A stretch of 64,000 nucleotides of DNA from Patagioenas fasciata. Its lineage: Eukaryota > Chordata > Aves > Columbiformes > Columbidae. How positions within the stretch are numbered: position 1 is the stretch's first letter; each line of letters begins with the position of its first letter. A model generated the notes under the pieces. It did not search any database, was not told where the DNA came from, and saw nothing but the letters and a program-made list of their open reading frames with translations. Positions 1 to 13,000 of the stretch are shown piece after piece. The translations under genes were made by a program, and so were the position numbers. Where the stretch lies: the NCBI RefSeq assembly GCF_037038585.1, contig NC_092520.1:59672501-59736500 (forward strand). Reading direction: 5' to 3'.

Positions 1-3000
1 AGAAATCCACCAAACGTTGTTGTGTCCAGAGGTCTCAGTGAAATGTGAAAGTCACAATTTTCCTTGGTCTACCTGATACTGAAGAGAAGTCCAAATTTTT
101 CTCTGCCACATCTCATCTAAGGATCCTAACCACTAAGGAAATCAATGTTAGTGCAGGGACAGGGTTTTACTGTCTCACTTTTACTGAAGAGCTTGGACAT
201 AAGGGGGAAATTTTATTGTCAGTAACCTGGCTTTTTTAAAAAATAACATGTTCAAAGCTCCTGATAACTCTGGTTTATAGCATAGCACTTTGTTTATTTT
301 ATTTTGAAATGTTATACTGGAGTAGTGGACTATTTAATAATAGTCATTACACAATTCAATGTTTCAATGAGAAATACGTTCTCATTTCAATCTTACTGTT
401 CTTTTCCAGGTTTCTGTTTATTTCCTCCTGCAAAGACAGGCATGACTGATCATTTACATGATATGTTTTCTGTCCTCTCTTGGATCAGTCACTTAACCAT
501 AGGCTTTCATTTTAAAGAGGACTCACAGGTCTCCTACTGCCAACAATAAGACGACCTGGTTATATTTAGAGTTCAAAGTTTAATTGCAATCGATCAATCA
601 TTGCAAAGTTCAAAGAGCATTATTAAGCAAGCTGCATATTCTAGGTCTTGAGGCAATATAGCATTAATTGTCAGGAAAACAGTGGAAAAGGAAAGCACTT
701 TAATCTTCTTGTCCTCAGTGTGGCACATGTCAAATTTCCAAATATGCAACATGATATCATAGCTGCAGTGAGAAAGTCCAATTTAGCCAAGGAGAAAGTG
801 CAAAGTGACCTGGTGGAGCTTTTCTTTTTTTTTTTTTAATTTTAATTTTAATGTTACTAAAGCCAGTAATATTTAAAGGTGCAATACCCACTTTCGCTTC
901 CAAAGTTTGGCCTCAAACTCTGAAAATATTTTCTGATACTTTTTTTTTTATTTTTCTCATTCTCCAATAATTGACCATTTTAGAACACTAGTTCTGTTTG
1001 AAAGTTTATAATAATGACTTCATAATATGAATTAAGGTTTAATTTATCTCAGTTTTAGAAAATAAACTTTCATATTTGTTACAGTGAATCACATCTCCCT
1101 CACCGGTGAATCTTCTGGTGTGTGGCTAAGCAAATTTTTGAGTATGCTGTACAGATGTGTCAAAGAAAGCTAGCCTCAATTAATAAGACAGATTAAAGCT
1201 TTATATGGAGTCCTGTCATGGGAAAAATCTGAGAAAGAAATGTGATGATATTTTAGTTTAATTTTCCTCTGTTTACTTTTGCTTTGTTTTGTTTTCTTCA
1301 TGACACCTGGGATTATCCACTCTTCATCGAACAAGCATTATGATTTTCTAAGGTAAAATCCTGTGAATGATCTCCCCACAAAATGAAAAAGCCAGAAATA
1401 CCAGATTCTTCGGTAAAAAAAAAAAAAAGTTATACACATATACACAATTTTCATATATCTTATGCAGTCACATACAGAGGTATGAATAATAAGTTTTAGC
1501 TGTTCTAATATGTTTAGTTTGGGGTATCACTCTAGCATGTAGTAAACCTAAAACACAGTGGATGGAAGCTGAAGCAGGCAAAATGTAAACCAGAATTCTA
1601 CTCCTAATATTGAACATGCTACCTCATGTTCATGGGCATAAAATTTAGTGGTCTTTTGTTAGGTTTCTTAACTGAGAACCTATGTAATCACTGTATCAAC
1701 AGTTTTAATCATAGAAAAAAATATCTCTAATATCTCTCAATAAAGTCAGACCAGATTGGTGTAAAACATCTGTGGATTAGATTTAACTTATTTTATTTAC
1801 CTTTACACTGGAATGGACTTACATCATCAATTACATCTGAGAAACAGTTTAAGAAGTACATATGTCAGGTTGTCGATGACTACCTCTCAGATGAAATGCG
1901 GCATCTTACTACACATGTTTTTTTAGTCCCCTGAGAATGGCTTAAAGAGAGTGGTTTAATCTGATTTGTTTGACTTTACTTGGAGACTAACTAGAATCAC
2001 TTAGAGAATATCCATTCTTAGCCTCTCAGGAAGTTACAACAAACTGCTAGTTCTTAAAATGTTCATAACAGGAATGAACTTAGGTCTGCTGGGTTATGAA
2101 GAAGGGTGAACTGAAAGGTGAGAACTTTATGTACGGCAATGGAACACAGAAGAAACATTCTTAAGTGCTGCAGTAGGAACGGACAAGTCACAATACTCAG
2201 CGTGTGGATGAAAACGGTGTTTCAGTTGCAGTGCTTGATTTCAAGATCAAGACTTTACCAGGGCTCTTATATGGCTTTAAAGGAAATGCACTAAGATCCT
2301 CCATGAATACATAAGCTTTCACTGATAAATGAATACCAATAAGAATTTTTTCCTGCATATATGACAAGGAATAATGGGCATTTGTTTCAGCAAAAGAGAA
2401 ACATGCTTCCTGATTTTTCAATTGGAAGTTCTTTGTCTCTCTGAGGATTCTTCAAAACTGCAGAACGTGAGAACGGGCAAAGCTTTCAAAGGCTCTGTCT
2501 CTACAAATGCTATGGGGCACACAGTGTGTTGCATAGTGATATGTAACTTCATGCTGAGAAGAGCTCATAGGTCATTGGTACTGTTGTAAATGCTGAAGGG
2601 AATTCTTGTGACTTGCAGTAAAGACAATGATGTACCCATTTTGAAGTCTGTCCATGCTCCACAGTGCATTGGAGATGCAACATGGGGGCCATAGAAATGA
2701 AGCTAGTTTGCATGTAATCGAAGCTAGGTTATTGTCCTGCAAGTTATTCTGAAGAACAGTTTGTTATGTCATGGTAGACATAGACATCTTGCCCAGCACA
2801 TTGTGTCCACTCTTAAGAAGCAGCTACTTATTAGAGAAACTGTAAACAATTACTGATCTTAAATGAGCCACTGGAGACATAAAAGGCTGAAAAAGACATT
2901 TTCACAAGGTCTGTATTATCATTTAAACACAGCACAATGCACTTGAGTTAGTAAAAATCCTGTATCAACTTGTCTAAACAGGAGGCAATAGTCACTTTTT

Positions 3001-3097
3001 CTCTGTAAATATGGCTTCAGTTATTTACACCATACATTTCATACATATAGTGTGAAACTACAGTATGAATTGACTTTCCACAATGTAACCAGTTAAA

Positions 3098-3119
3098 AAC
3101 AAGCAAACAAACAAACAAC
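3098..3119. repeat. (CAAA)n-like simple repeat
   Basis: Short run of AAAC/CAAA units read directly from the sequence. It has the look of a decayed microsatellite. Confidence 0.7.
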
Positions 3120-4337
3120 CTTAAAGTGAGAGAAATATATTTTGTTACTCAGTGTGTTAACTTTATAATAACAAATGGAATTTAAACAATAACAGTTTTA
3201 ATTACTTTTATTATTTTAAGACCCCAAACAAAGCTTGGGAAAAAATTATTTTGACAGCATTTTTTAAGCCTAAACTATACATTCATTTATGAGAATTTAT
3301 GTATTTACGTAAGAAATCTATTCCAGCTGAGTGCTCTTTTTAATAAGCAAAACAAGTTTGCAATAAAGTTATAACCCTTCTTCTCCTCAACAATTAGATT
3401 TGCAACAGTAAAGCAAATGTAAAGCTAACCATAAACTAATGATGTATCTGTAGAAAGTATTTTAAATGACATTATACACTGTGTCTGTTGTTTGAAAGTG
3501 GTTGTATGAATTATGGCTCATTTCTGCGGGATAGAAGCTTGTAAAAAAAGCACAAGACGACCCAAATTCAAACCTGTTTTTGTTTTTTGACTCTGATTCA
3601 GTAATTAATTAGGGTGGTTTGAAGTTTCAGTAGAGCACACAGAGACCATTTTAGAGGGTGTTTTAAATGCTGTAATTAAATTGTAGGAGCCATATTCTCA
3701 AAAAAATAAAAATCTTAATGGAAAAAAAAAATGTTGCTATACCTATTTGGCCAACTGCCTTCTTGTTTTACCTCCCATTTTCACAGCTCTGACATGTAGC
3801 AGTGCATATTTTTACATAAAATAGCAAGTCTGAAACTCTGACATGCTGTATATTTGTTCTTGTGTGAAGTAAAACTCTTTTTTTTTTTGAACAGTACAGA
3901 TGATTATATCTATTTTTTTTTTTCAAATGAAGTGTTTCTTTTAAAGTGTAAGGTTTATTTTCGCACTTTTGATTGCCAGAGAAGCAGGAAACAGAGAGCT
4001 GTACATCAGACATTTAAATCCAGACATTATGCAATCATGATAACAAGAATTAATAAAGATTAATTTAGCTTCCACTTAAAAGGCCTCATGTTCCAGAAGT
4101 ACAACTGTCTAGCTTGTAAAAAGGGTATAATTGTAATTTCCTTTTGAAATATGCCTCTTTGTTGTAAAGAAGAGAGTTGTCCATGATTTGAAGATTATTT
4201 GTGCCAAAATATTCTCTAGCAACTTAGCCTTTAAGACATGGCTGTTCAAATCAAATGACAGTTAAAAAAGATTATATACCCTGAATAGCATATTGCTGTT
4301 TCTTAGGTGCATGGAACAGGTTTTACTAAACTGCAAT

Positions 4338-4399
4338 GCAAAAACAAACAAACAAGCAAAAACAAAACACCAAACAAAAACAAACAAACAAACAAAAAA
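4338..4399. repeat. A-rich (CAAA)n-like simple repeat
   Basis: About 60 bp made almost entirely of A and C in CAAA/CAAAA units with small interruptions. No spacer structure suggests anything but a microsatellite. Confidence 0.75.
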
Positions 4400-4915
4400 T
4401 CTGTCTATGCTTGAAATTGTAAATCATAGAGACATAACCTTAGTTTTAACTGTGCAGTCCTTTTGAAGAAGATAACTATTGGTGAATATAACAATTGTAT
4501 TACATTAACACCACTCTGAAAAAATAGGATTTCTGTATGACTGGATACTCTCTGAAAATGTAACCAGTGGCCACAGAAGTAACTTGTTATAAGACCTATA
4601 TGTGGTTGCAAACAGGAATACAAACATTCAACTTAGTCTTCTGTATTATGTCTTTCAGCATCATTCCTTTGGATTAAATGCTGTTACATGTTTTCCATTT
4701 AAAAATATTACTGTAGTATGGGCTCTCTACCCTCTTCCTGCAAAGACAATAGCAATACTTTTTATTCAAACCAGTTTTGCAGAGACAGTCATGTTTCTTT
4801 CGAGAATAAGAATAAACAAGAGATCCCACCAACCGCTGGGATTTGAGGTTAGCAATGTAAACTGATGATGAGCAGCTGAAAATTGTGTTTTCTTCAGACA
4901 CTAAACCTGGATCTA

Positions 4916-5367
4916 TGTGGAGAGTCTCTGGCTGTGTGCTGTGAACAAGCCAGAGCTTGATGCGGCTGTGCTACACGGAAGGATTTCCCTGAGACACCAA
5001 AGACAAAAGGAAAGTAAACAGAAGCTGCTCTGCCCTCGACCCAGGCTGCAGGAGGGGCGTTGCCGCTGCGCATGAACAGTCTGTGAACAGTGCCCTGCAG
5101 CCAATCACCGTAGTGGGGGGGGGATGAGTGACTGTAAGTGTAACCAATTGTAGCCTGCACTTGCCGCATGGCCTTTTGGTATAGAGTATATAAGGCTTGG
5201 AAAAATGTGGTCTCGGGGACATTGCTATTCAGTGTTGTTTAAGAGTTCGTTAAAGAGTACGGATGGTAAATTCACATTGAATTAGACTCCTTACTCTCGC
5301 CCGGCCCGCCCGTTCGATCAAAGAGCTTATGCCGGCGTCTGGATTCGTCGAATTTATTACTACTACA
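4916..5367 (+). mobile_element. Solo LTR of a class II (ERVK/betaretrovirus-like) endogenous retrovirus
   Basis: This 452-bp LTR begins TGTGGAGAG and ends CTACA, so it has the TG...CA ends of a retroviral LTR. It is flanked by a perfect 6-bp target duplication GATCTA (4910-4915 and 5368-5373). It matches the two LTRs of the provirus at 27.1-33.2 kb along its whole length, with roughly a dozen differences including one extra G in the G-run. It keeps the CCAAT box, the TATATAA box and the ATTAAA polyadenylation signal. No internal sequence remains, so recombination between the two LTRs of a former provirus is the expected origin. It lies in the same orientation as the provirus 22 kb downstream. 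Confidence 0.96.
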
Positions 5368-6296
5368 GATCTAGAATATATCACTCTCTTTGGGGCTGTA
5401 AAATATTCTGTGATTTTTCTTCTCAGAAATCAGGAACCTGGAGTCAGGACTTTTGACCTGTAAAGGCCATAGGATGTGCTAGTGTAGATTCAGAGAGATG
5501 CTGGATCGAGGAATACTGACCTACTAAGTAAATATTTGGCTCTTTGCCTATACAAAACAAGCTTCTCAAAAGGTTAATTAGAGCCTAGGGTGTTTACCCT
5601 GGCCTTATCCTTATTCTTGAGGAAAAAAGAAACCTGAAATTAACACCAGATTCTGTGTTGACACTAGAGAAGCTTGGTAATTGTCTTGCTGTGAATTGCC
5701 ACTAGCTTTAATTTTGTGATCAACATTGGATCACGGATTTGGGAATACGAGGTAAAAAGAAGAGGAAAAATCTCCTTTAGCAGTCAGAAAAGGCCCATGA
5801 CAAATCAAAGTGATGTCTTTTGGCTTATGCAATTGTCTAGCACCTACAGAAGCCACTGCAAAAACCTGAGGCACAGTATGATTCTCAGCCTATTTTTATC
5901 TTTTGATGAAAGGATGGTCCAACTAAGATCTTTGAATGAAAACTGATTTCTTTACCAATTATCTGTAATTGACTCACCGCCATCAACTTGAAACTGATTT
6001 GTAGTTGTTTCCCAGATAAAATAGTCAGGGATTCTGACTGAAAAACAAAATGAAACTGAGAAACTGCAGAAGTTTTTATCTTCAGAGACAAAGAGACGTG
6101 AAATGTTTATGAGCCTACTCCTACAAAAAGAGATTTATATTTAGGTTTGCCTAAACTGGAAAATGAATGATATTCTGGGTTGTTTGGTTCCATCCCAGTA
6201 GGCAACACAACACATTAAATATTTGAGAATGAACTCCCACTCCCAAATTTCTTGGCATGCCTCAAAAATGGTCAGAAACAGTGAATCACTGTTATC

Positions 6297-6340
6297 AATA
6301 AATAATTAAAAATAAATAAACAAATAAACAAATAAACTGT
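6297..6340. repeat. (AAAT/AAAC)n simple repeat
   Basis: AATAAATAA units pass into repeated CAAATAAA units. It is a plain tetranucleotide-type microsatellite. Confidence 0.8.
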
Positions 6341-6815
6341 TCCACAAAAGAAAAAATGCGTATTAATGGTAGCAAGAGAGATAGAGCTGGGAGGAGCAAA
6401 AGTGAAATACAGAAGAACTGAAGACAGGATTAGGTTGTAAAACAATGAAAAATGAAAGACTAGAAATTCCCATCCACATCAGAAAGAGTCAAATCTGTAT
6501 TACTAGAATCTGCATGTTACTAAAAATTTGCCTTCTGACCCTAAAACTGATTCAGGAAATTGAACTTTCTGCTGTCGACCAGGAACAGGGTGATGGATCA
6601 ACAGGTAAAAAGTCACTGAACTGCATTGTCAGTGGGATGAGTGGCTCTGTAAGAGGACAAGTGTGAGTATTGCCAGCTATAGAAATGTAAGCTCAGGAAA
6701 CATCCTAGGGGCACAGAAATAAAGAGATTTGAAAAATTAGAAACCAGCTCATATTAGATCTATGAGAACAGTTTAGGAATATTTGATTACTGGGATACAA
6801 TTTTTTTTAAATTAT

Positions 6816-6841
6816 TTTGTTTGTTTGTTTGTTTGTTTTTG
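6816..6841. repeat. (TTTG)n microsatellite
   Basis: Five or more consecutive TTTG units are seen directly. Confidence 0.8.
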
Positions 6842-8385
6842 ATTTGCAGAGTGGGCTCAGTTTGTGTTCCTGGGAAAAGTTTTCCTGGAACGAAGGTTGA
6901 GATGAAGAGTCTCACACTAAAGCGTGGCAGGAAGAAGCAGAAACAGACACCAATGAAGGTTTTTGAGGATTCTGAGTTGTCCATGAAGAGTGTATTATGC
7001 TAATGCTCTGGATTATGTCAGATAACAGAATCTGTTGAAATTTAACAGTTCACAGTGCAAGAACTACTAACAAGAATTTTTGTTACAAGTTTACGAAGAA
7101 GAAATAGTATATAGTAGTCATGAAATTACTCTGATATGCAGGTGAAAAGGAATGTGATTCCAAAATCTATGACCTGAGTCAGATCTATTAACAATAAGAA
7201 TTACTAGTGATATTAAGACCCTGAGACCCTAAGACCCAAAGTCTGGAGGAAGAACTATGCTCATCTTTTTCCTGAAATGAGCAGACTGAAAACATTTCTT
7301 ATTTCTGAAGTTTATTTGTGTAAAACCAAAAATATAATCTAAGTTAAACTTGATGCATACAACAAACTTAATATGGGATATGAAAACAAATGTATCTACA
7401 CACCTGTGTAGCCCCCTCCAAGTCCTTTCTCTCACTTCATCCTTCCTGTTGAACAATTTTCAGTGATTTCCTGGATTAGATTCCAGACAGTATACCAACA
7501 AAAGTCTGATCTAATTATAATACAGAGGGAAATGCTAATGCAATGTAGTGTCTGTGATGGCAAAGGATTGAACTCATTGATGCTCTCAGCTCTTCCCAGT
7601 TTCTCTGTCCTAGAATAAATCTATTACTAGACAGGTTAGCAGATCACACAGCAAAACAGAGTTTCATCTTCCTTTCTCAAAAGTCAATGAATTCAATGGA
7701 TGACATTCACCTGATACTGTAAACACAAACTCTAATGCTCAGTTGGTGCTGAGTAGCAAAGGGTGAAACAGATTCTAAATTAGTGCTGATATCCCCTCTA
7801 CTGTAATATGCCTTAAGGAAACTTTTTTCTCAACAGAAACGATGTATGGAGGAACTAGACTCTAGCCAAGACCAGGTGATCCAAAGCCTGAGATGTAGTT
7901 AGATTCTGGTGAGGAGCAAAGACCCTAGACTTAATTTCATATGTAGGTAATATTAGTCAGTATAGATGTGATTAAGTCCGTCAGGAGTCTTGTATGGCTG
8001 TGGCATCCTACAGAGTATCAAGTGGTACTCATGTATTCTATTTTCTATTGGTTTCATTGTCTGCGGTTTTGTCTAAGTACCTGGATGTCACTTGCTAAGT
8101 ATCAGATATTACTATTCCAGCTCTGCGGAAAAATGCATGGCTTCTATATAAAATGCAGTACTGACAATGTGTGAAGTTCAAAAACCACTGAAAAAATAGT
8201 CTGAGTCTGATCTACTATAGTCAAAATATTTTGGGGTTATTTCTGTTCCTGTTCTATAAACAGATTTTTCCCACGTGTGTAGTCTGAAATCCTGGTTCAT
8301 TTAACTGAGTTCAAAAAATATGAGCATTTCATTTTTCCATTTAATTTATACATTAATATGACATTACATAAACTTGCACATGTAT

Positions 8386-8445
8386 ATACATAGTATGTAT
8401 ATAAATACATACACACACACACACATATGTATACACACAGATAGA
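8386..8445. repeat. (CA)n/(TA)n microsatellite tract
   Basis: A mixed tract of ATGTATATA-type units followed by an uninterrupted run of CA dinucleotides and then ATGTATACACACA. It is a typical length-variable dinucleotide repeat. Confidence 0.8.
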
Positions 8446-9920
8446 TTAATCTACTACTTTATTAAAGTGAAGTGTGTTATATTCTCTAGTCCTTTCCCTG
8501 CCTAGCTGCCAGCTATTGCTCCAGAATGGCATAGGTCTCCTGTAGTTCCTGTGTCATATCTGACAGCCCCACGTGAATGGTCCAGAGGGACATGCTAAAC
8601 GCCACTAGATGTGTATGGCTTGTCACATTAAGTGCACTGTCAATGTCTTCAGTTAACTGAACTATTTTTTCCTTCGATGTCACCTCTGACCTCACTTTTT
8701 TTTTTTTTTCCTAACCAGAGAGGAGCTTTTCAAAAATTTTGTTGCTGTTGTTATTTTTTGTTATTTTTTTAAATTTTATTTCCTGAGTCACTGTTTTTTT
8801 AACTCCTGAGTAATAAGCGTTTGGTATATTTAGCTTTATTTTGGGCTGTGTGTACAACTCCATTTCTGTGGACTAATGACAGCTAACACCAGCACAAATG
8901 TTAATCTTTTTCTCCATGCTTGTGATAGTCCGATAGCAGAGACCATGGCTGATAATAGCTTCTGTAACTTCATGTTGTCTGTGGCATAAGCATAAGAAAG
9001 ACTATATTGAAAGTCGTGTCTCTTGATGAGCCAGTGGCAGCTAAAAGTCCTGGAGTGCTAGAGGGTTGATGTTTTCACTACTGATACTTGTTCCCCTAGT
9101 TTTTACTTTAATGTGATATTATAAACAGACCATTTTAAAAATCCTTTTACTGTGGAAGATGGATACTTAAATCTTCTTGTTTTTCACTAAAATTGTGATC
9201 TTCTGCACATGTCACCAGGCTTCTAGGTGTTATAATTACACAATTCTAACATCTACTATAGCTAACAGAAAAAGCTCTGCTGAATTCCTGGAGAGTAAGA
9301 TTATATCGCCAAAGGACAGAACAGGCTTTTGTTGCATCCTTTACCTCATAGATTCAGTCATCTGTGTACAACAGGTAGACTTATTCATCAAAGCTACCTG
9401 TCTACAATTCAGAATAGACCCTACAATAAATTCTAGTCATATGGTTTGGAATTTCTATACTTTTAAAAAGAAAAACAAACAACTCTTCCCCTCACTTTTA
9501 ATAAATGTTTCAAATAAAGGAAATTCCACATTTTTACAAGTCATAACATGTAAGAAACACTATCGTGCTTCTCTGACTGGTTGCCTGGCCTTGACATGAG
9601 AGAATAGGGAGCTGTGGGTGCAGTGTGTCAATTTCAACCCAGGTAGGACAGCCAGCTGGAAGGTTCCTTAGCTCCTGCATGCAACAGCTATTTATTTGAT
9701 TTATCTTATTTACTTTCATCCATATGGTCTGCTGTATTTGACAGTCTGTCCTCAATTCCCAAACCTTGGGAAGTAACTGTGAAGAGGGTTTTAAGACCAG
9801 AAAGTGGTCAGTATTTTCAGTTGGGCTCATCTGCTGGAAAGAAAAATAACTCTGGATGAAGAGCTCTACACCATTTACAAGTAATACACTTTTTAAGTCG
9901 CTCACATTTTAACTTGACAT

Positions 9921-10007
9921 TCATCATAACTAACAATTAGTTATGATGATCATAATTAGCTTTGCAATTACCTAGAATGTAAAAAAGCTCAGCTAAGTGA
10001 GCTTTTT
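9921..10007. repeat. Two adjacent perfect hairpins
   Basis: The first hairpin has a 13-bp perfect stem (9921-9933 with 9937-9949) and a 3-nt loop. The second has a 10-bp perfect stem (9982-9991 with 9998-10007) and a 6-nt loop; its right arm ends in a T-run. Function is unknown. Both stems are AT-rich and could be chance. Confidence 0.55.
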
Positions 10008-13000
10008 AATAGTCATTGTGTTAACTGCAACAAAAATTGGCATGTTACGTATTTAACCACAAAGTTTTAGAGGTACCTCTGATTATGAAGGTAGCTCAGT
10101 AATCATTAGTTAGGAAATGACTGTTGGGTGATATACTATTTTCAGAGTAATCACTTTCCAGAAGTGATGTTTCTCTTATTATTTTTTATAGCACTCTGAA
10201 GGTGGTCGATGCTTTGCAGTAACTATGAAAACAAACTCACTGTGCAGAAGATCTGGCAATTAAGTAGATAAAATGAAGATAAAGGGAGGAGAATAGAATG
10301 TGGCTGAAAGCAATTGAGCATATATATATGCAATTAAATAAATATATGCAATTAAAGACGTATATGCACAGACACCTACTAAGTGGTTTATTGCATCATA
10401 ACAAGATTACTCTCAGTATCCTGTCCTCCATATGGTGGGTGTCATTTCATCTAATCAGTGTTCTTATTTTCATGCTCTTTAGTTTTTTAAGAATTGAGAT
10501 ATCTAGGGGTTCAAAATGAAACAAAATTTAGACAGAAACAAACATGATCCCACTTTTATTGAAGGAGAGGGGAAGAGAAATTTCACCCTTTTATGGCCAA
10601 CTGGTAAAAGAATTGTATGTCTTACAATATTTTAACTTTTTCATTCATAGACTTACCTTAAGTGTAGCTAGAACAAACCTCTAGGTATTTTAGAAGGAAA
10701 AATAATGGAAAAAATAATCAAACTTCATACAAGTTCCCTACTGAGTGAAGAAAATGTGTTTCTATCTTTAGAATATTAAGGACAAAAGCTCTTCAGTGGT
10801 AATGTTTTAGTTATCAGAGGATATAGTCAATTAAATTTCTTCAGTAAGCTCATACTATCAAGTATAAAAGGGTGTGAATCAAAACACTAGATTTAATACG
10901 CTGAACTCTGGGGTGTACAAGATCTGATTTTTGCAGCTTGATTGGACCTCTATAACTAATGTAACAAAGCTATATGCAGAGTTTCTTTGGTTTTGGAATG
11001 CATTTTATTTTCCTTTTCCATCTGATTTTCTGTAGACCATTTCTTTCTCTTTTGATCTGTGATATATTTGCTCAGGTGTTTCCCATTTTTATGGCAGTGT
11101 CAATTAACTCCCTTAAATTTGCCCCATGTGGCTCTCAAAATGTCTTGATGTTCCCTTTGAAGCCTCCCTCTCCATTATCCACCATTTTCAGCATCAGAGA
11201 CTGACCTTAGTGAGGGGAAAGTTTGCTGCCAATAAGCTCTGCCCTGCTAGTAGATGTGTGTTTAGATGAAAGAAATGAAATTATGAAATGAACTTAGAAA
11301 GCAGCTCTAGCACAATCTGAGTACTCTAGACAAGGGTCACAAATATCTCAGATCCATATTTACTCTCTCAGCATTCAGGTGTGTTAAGGTGTGGGGTTCA
11401 GCCTCCAGTGTAGTAATTAAAGATAGTGTTATGAACATTACTTTCCTTGTACATTTTTGAGTGAAGAAAGAGGGGAAAAAAGTAAAAAAGATTGAATATT
11501 TTAGTCTTAAAGACTTTTAAAAGTCCTCTTTTCAACCTGTGTAAAAGAAAATAATAGCAAAAAAGTGAAACCATCTTAAAAGTTTCCTATGAAGAAATTA
11601 AGATAAATATGACTCATTTAGGGTTGGTTTGATTATTTTTTAACCAGCTCATAGGAGCTCAGAGTTGGAGACCTGACATAAAATTGAGTGCAATTATGTC
11701 TGGTCTGACTTTTCTGCTACTGAAATGACCATTGTCTTAATATCTAGTAAGTTTTAAAGATTTCTTCTTCTGTTTCTGTAACATGATTTTTTTTTTTTTT
11801 TTTTTTAAGACCCTGATGATGAACTAGAAACAGACACTGTGTTAAAGATTATTGATTATGAGATATTGCTCATACAAAACATAATATTTAAATGAAATCT
11901 TTACCTCATTTCTAACCAAAGAAAATTTTCCCTTTCCTCTCCTACTTCACATTATGAAGCTGAAACAGCTATGTAGATTGCATGGACTACTATTATACTT
12001 CTTAAAACATAAGGCGTATGATGTCTTATTAAAACTCCCTATAGCACACAGCTGTACAGTAAAACACGGCACATACGAAGTGGCATACTCAAGATTTTTA
12101 TTACTGGGGGAAACAGAAGTCATGTTGTTAAAGAGGGAAATGAAGAACAAAGCTCCTCTATTTTAGTTTTTATTGCTCTCTAGCATACTTGTTGCCTGAT
12201 CTTAACTGAGTCATTTGTAGTAAAAAGTAAGTAGGTCCAGTAGCTTCTCACTATTGAAAGATTTGATTCTTGCCACTCTCCTGCTCCTTGCTTCTAACCA
12301 CAAGCTGCTGCCACATACCTTGCACCAACCCTGGCACTTCTCAGGGCCTGCCATCAGCTGATTCAACTTCTTAGACTTGGAGAACACTTGTTACTAAGTC
12401 AACCTGAGTGATTGTTGTACAGGCATGCAGAAGACACAAGAGGAATAGAGCAGAATTACAAGGCAAGGAATAAGGGCAAAAGAAAGAAGCAAAAAGGAAG
12501 CAAGAGCTAGCTCTTTTTTTAGCTTTTAGTAGTCATTTAGTAGTTATTATGTCAAGGATTGACATAATAATATAGCTTCATCCTTAGGGCAGATATTTGA
12601 AGCTGTTTATCTTCCACTGCCTTTGAGATGGAGTATCTACCGCATGCCAAAGCACTAAGGGATGATGAACCTACTATTTGTTTCAAGATTGATGGAATAA
12701 GAGTCATGTGGATATGAATGGAATAGGAAGAAGAAGCTAGTCGTAAGTCTGTTGGGTAACATATCGGAGTATGATTTCTGTTTCCAGAATGGTTTCTAAT
12801 TCTTTACACAACCACGAAATTTAGGAGAGATCTTGACCAAGGACTATTTGATAAATTCTGTGAAGGAAATAATGGAATTCTTAAAAGCATCCCCACCTAA
12901 TGAGGACTATGCCCTGCATGAGCATGGAGCTGATAGCATTTGAGGGTTTAATGGATTTCCCAGTTGTCATTGTAAGCTCCCAGTTCTTCCCCACTCTCAT

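Larger units (their letters stand above)
1..4909. other. Unannotated AT-rich interval
   Basis: No recognisable gene, LTR, LINE or RNA gene was found on either strand. The open frames here are short, AT-rich and have no motif I recognise. The interval holds only simple sequence: short CAAA-type repeats near 3098-3118 and 4338-4399, and scattered A/T homopolymers. It may be intergenic or intronic. Confidence 0.6.

Noticed and set aside
4338..4399. Regular short repeats that might suggest an array
   Set aside because: They are CAAA microsatellite units with no spacers. A CRISPR array is not expected in a bird genome.
9177..9599. 140-codon plus-strand open frame
   Set aside because: AT-rich composition, no motif I recognise, no repeat or splice context. 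A minus-strand frame overlaps its end equally well.
9982..10007. Hairpin followed by a T-run, like a bacterial intrinsic terminator
   Set aside because: The context is vertebrate nuclear DNA and no transcription unit ends there.
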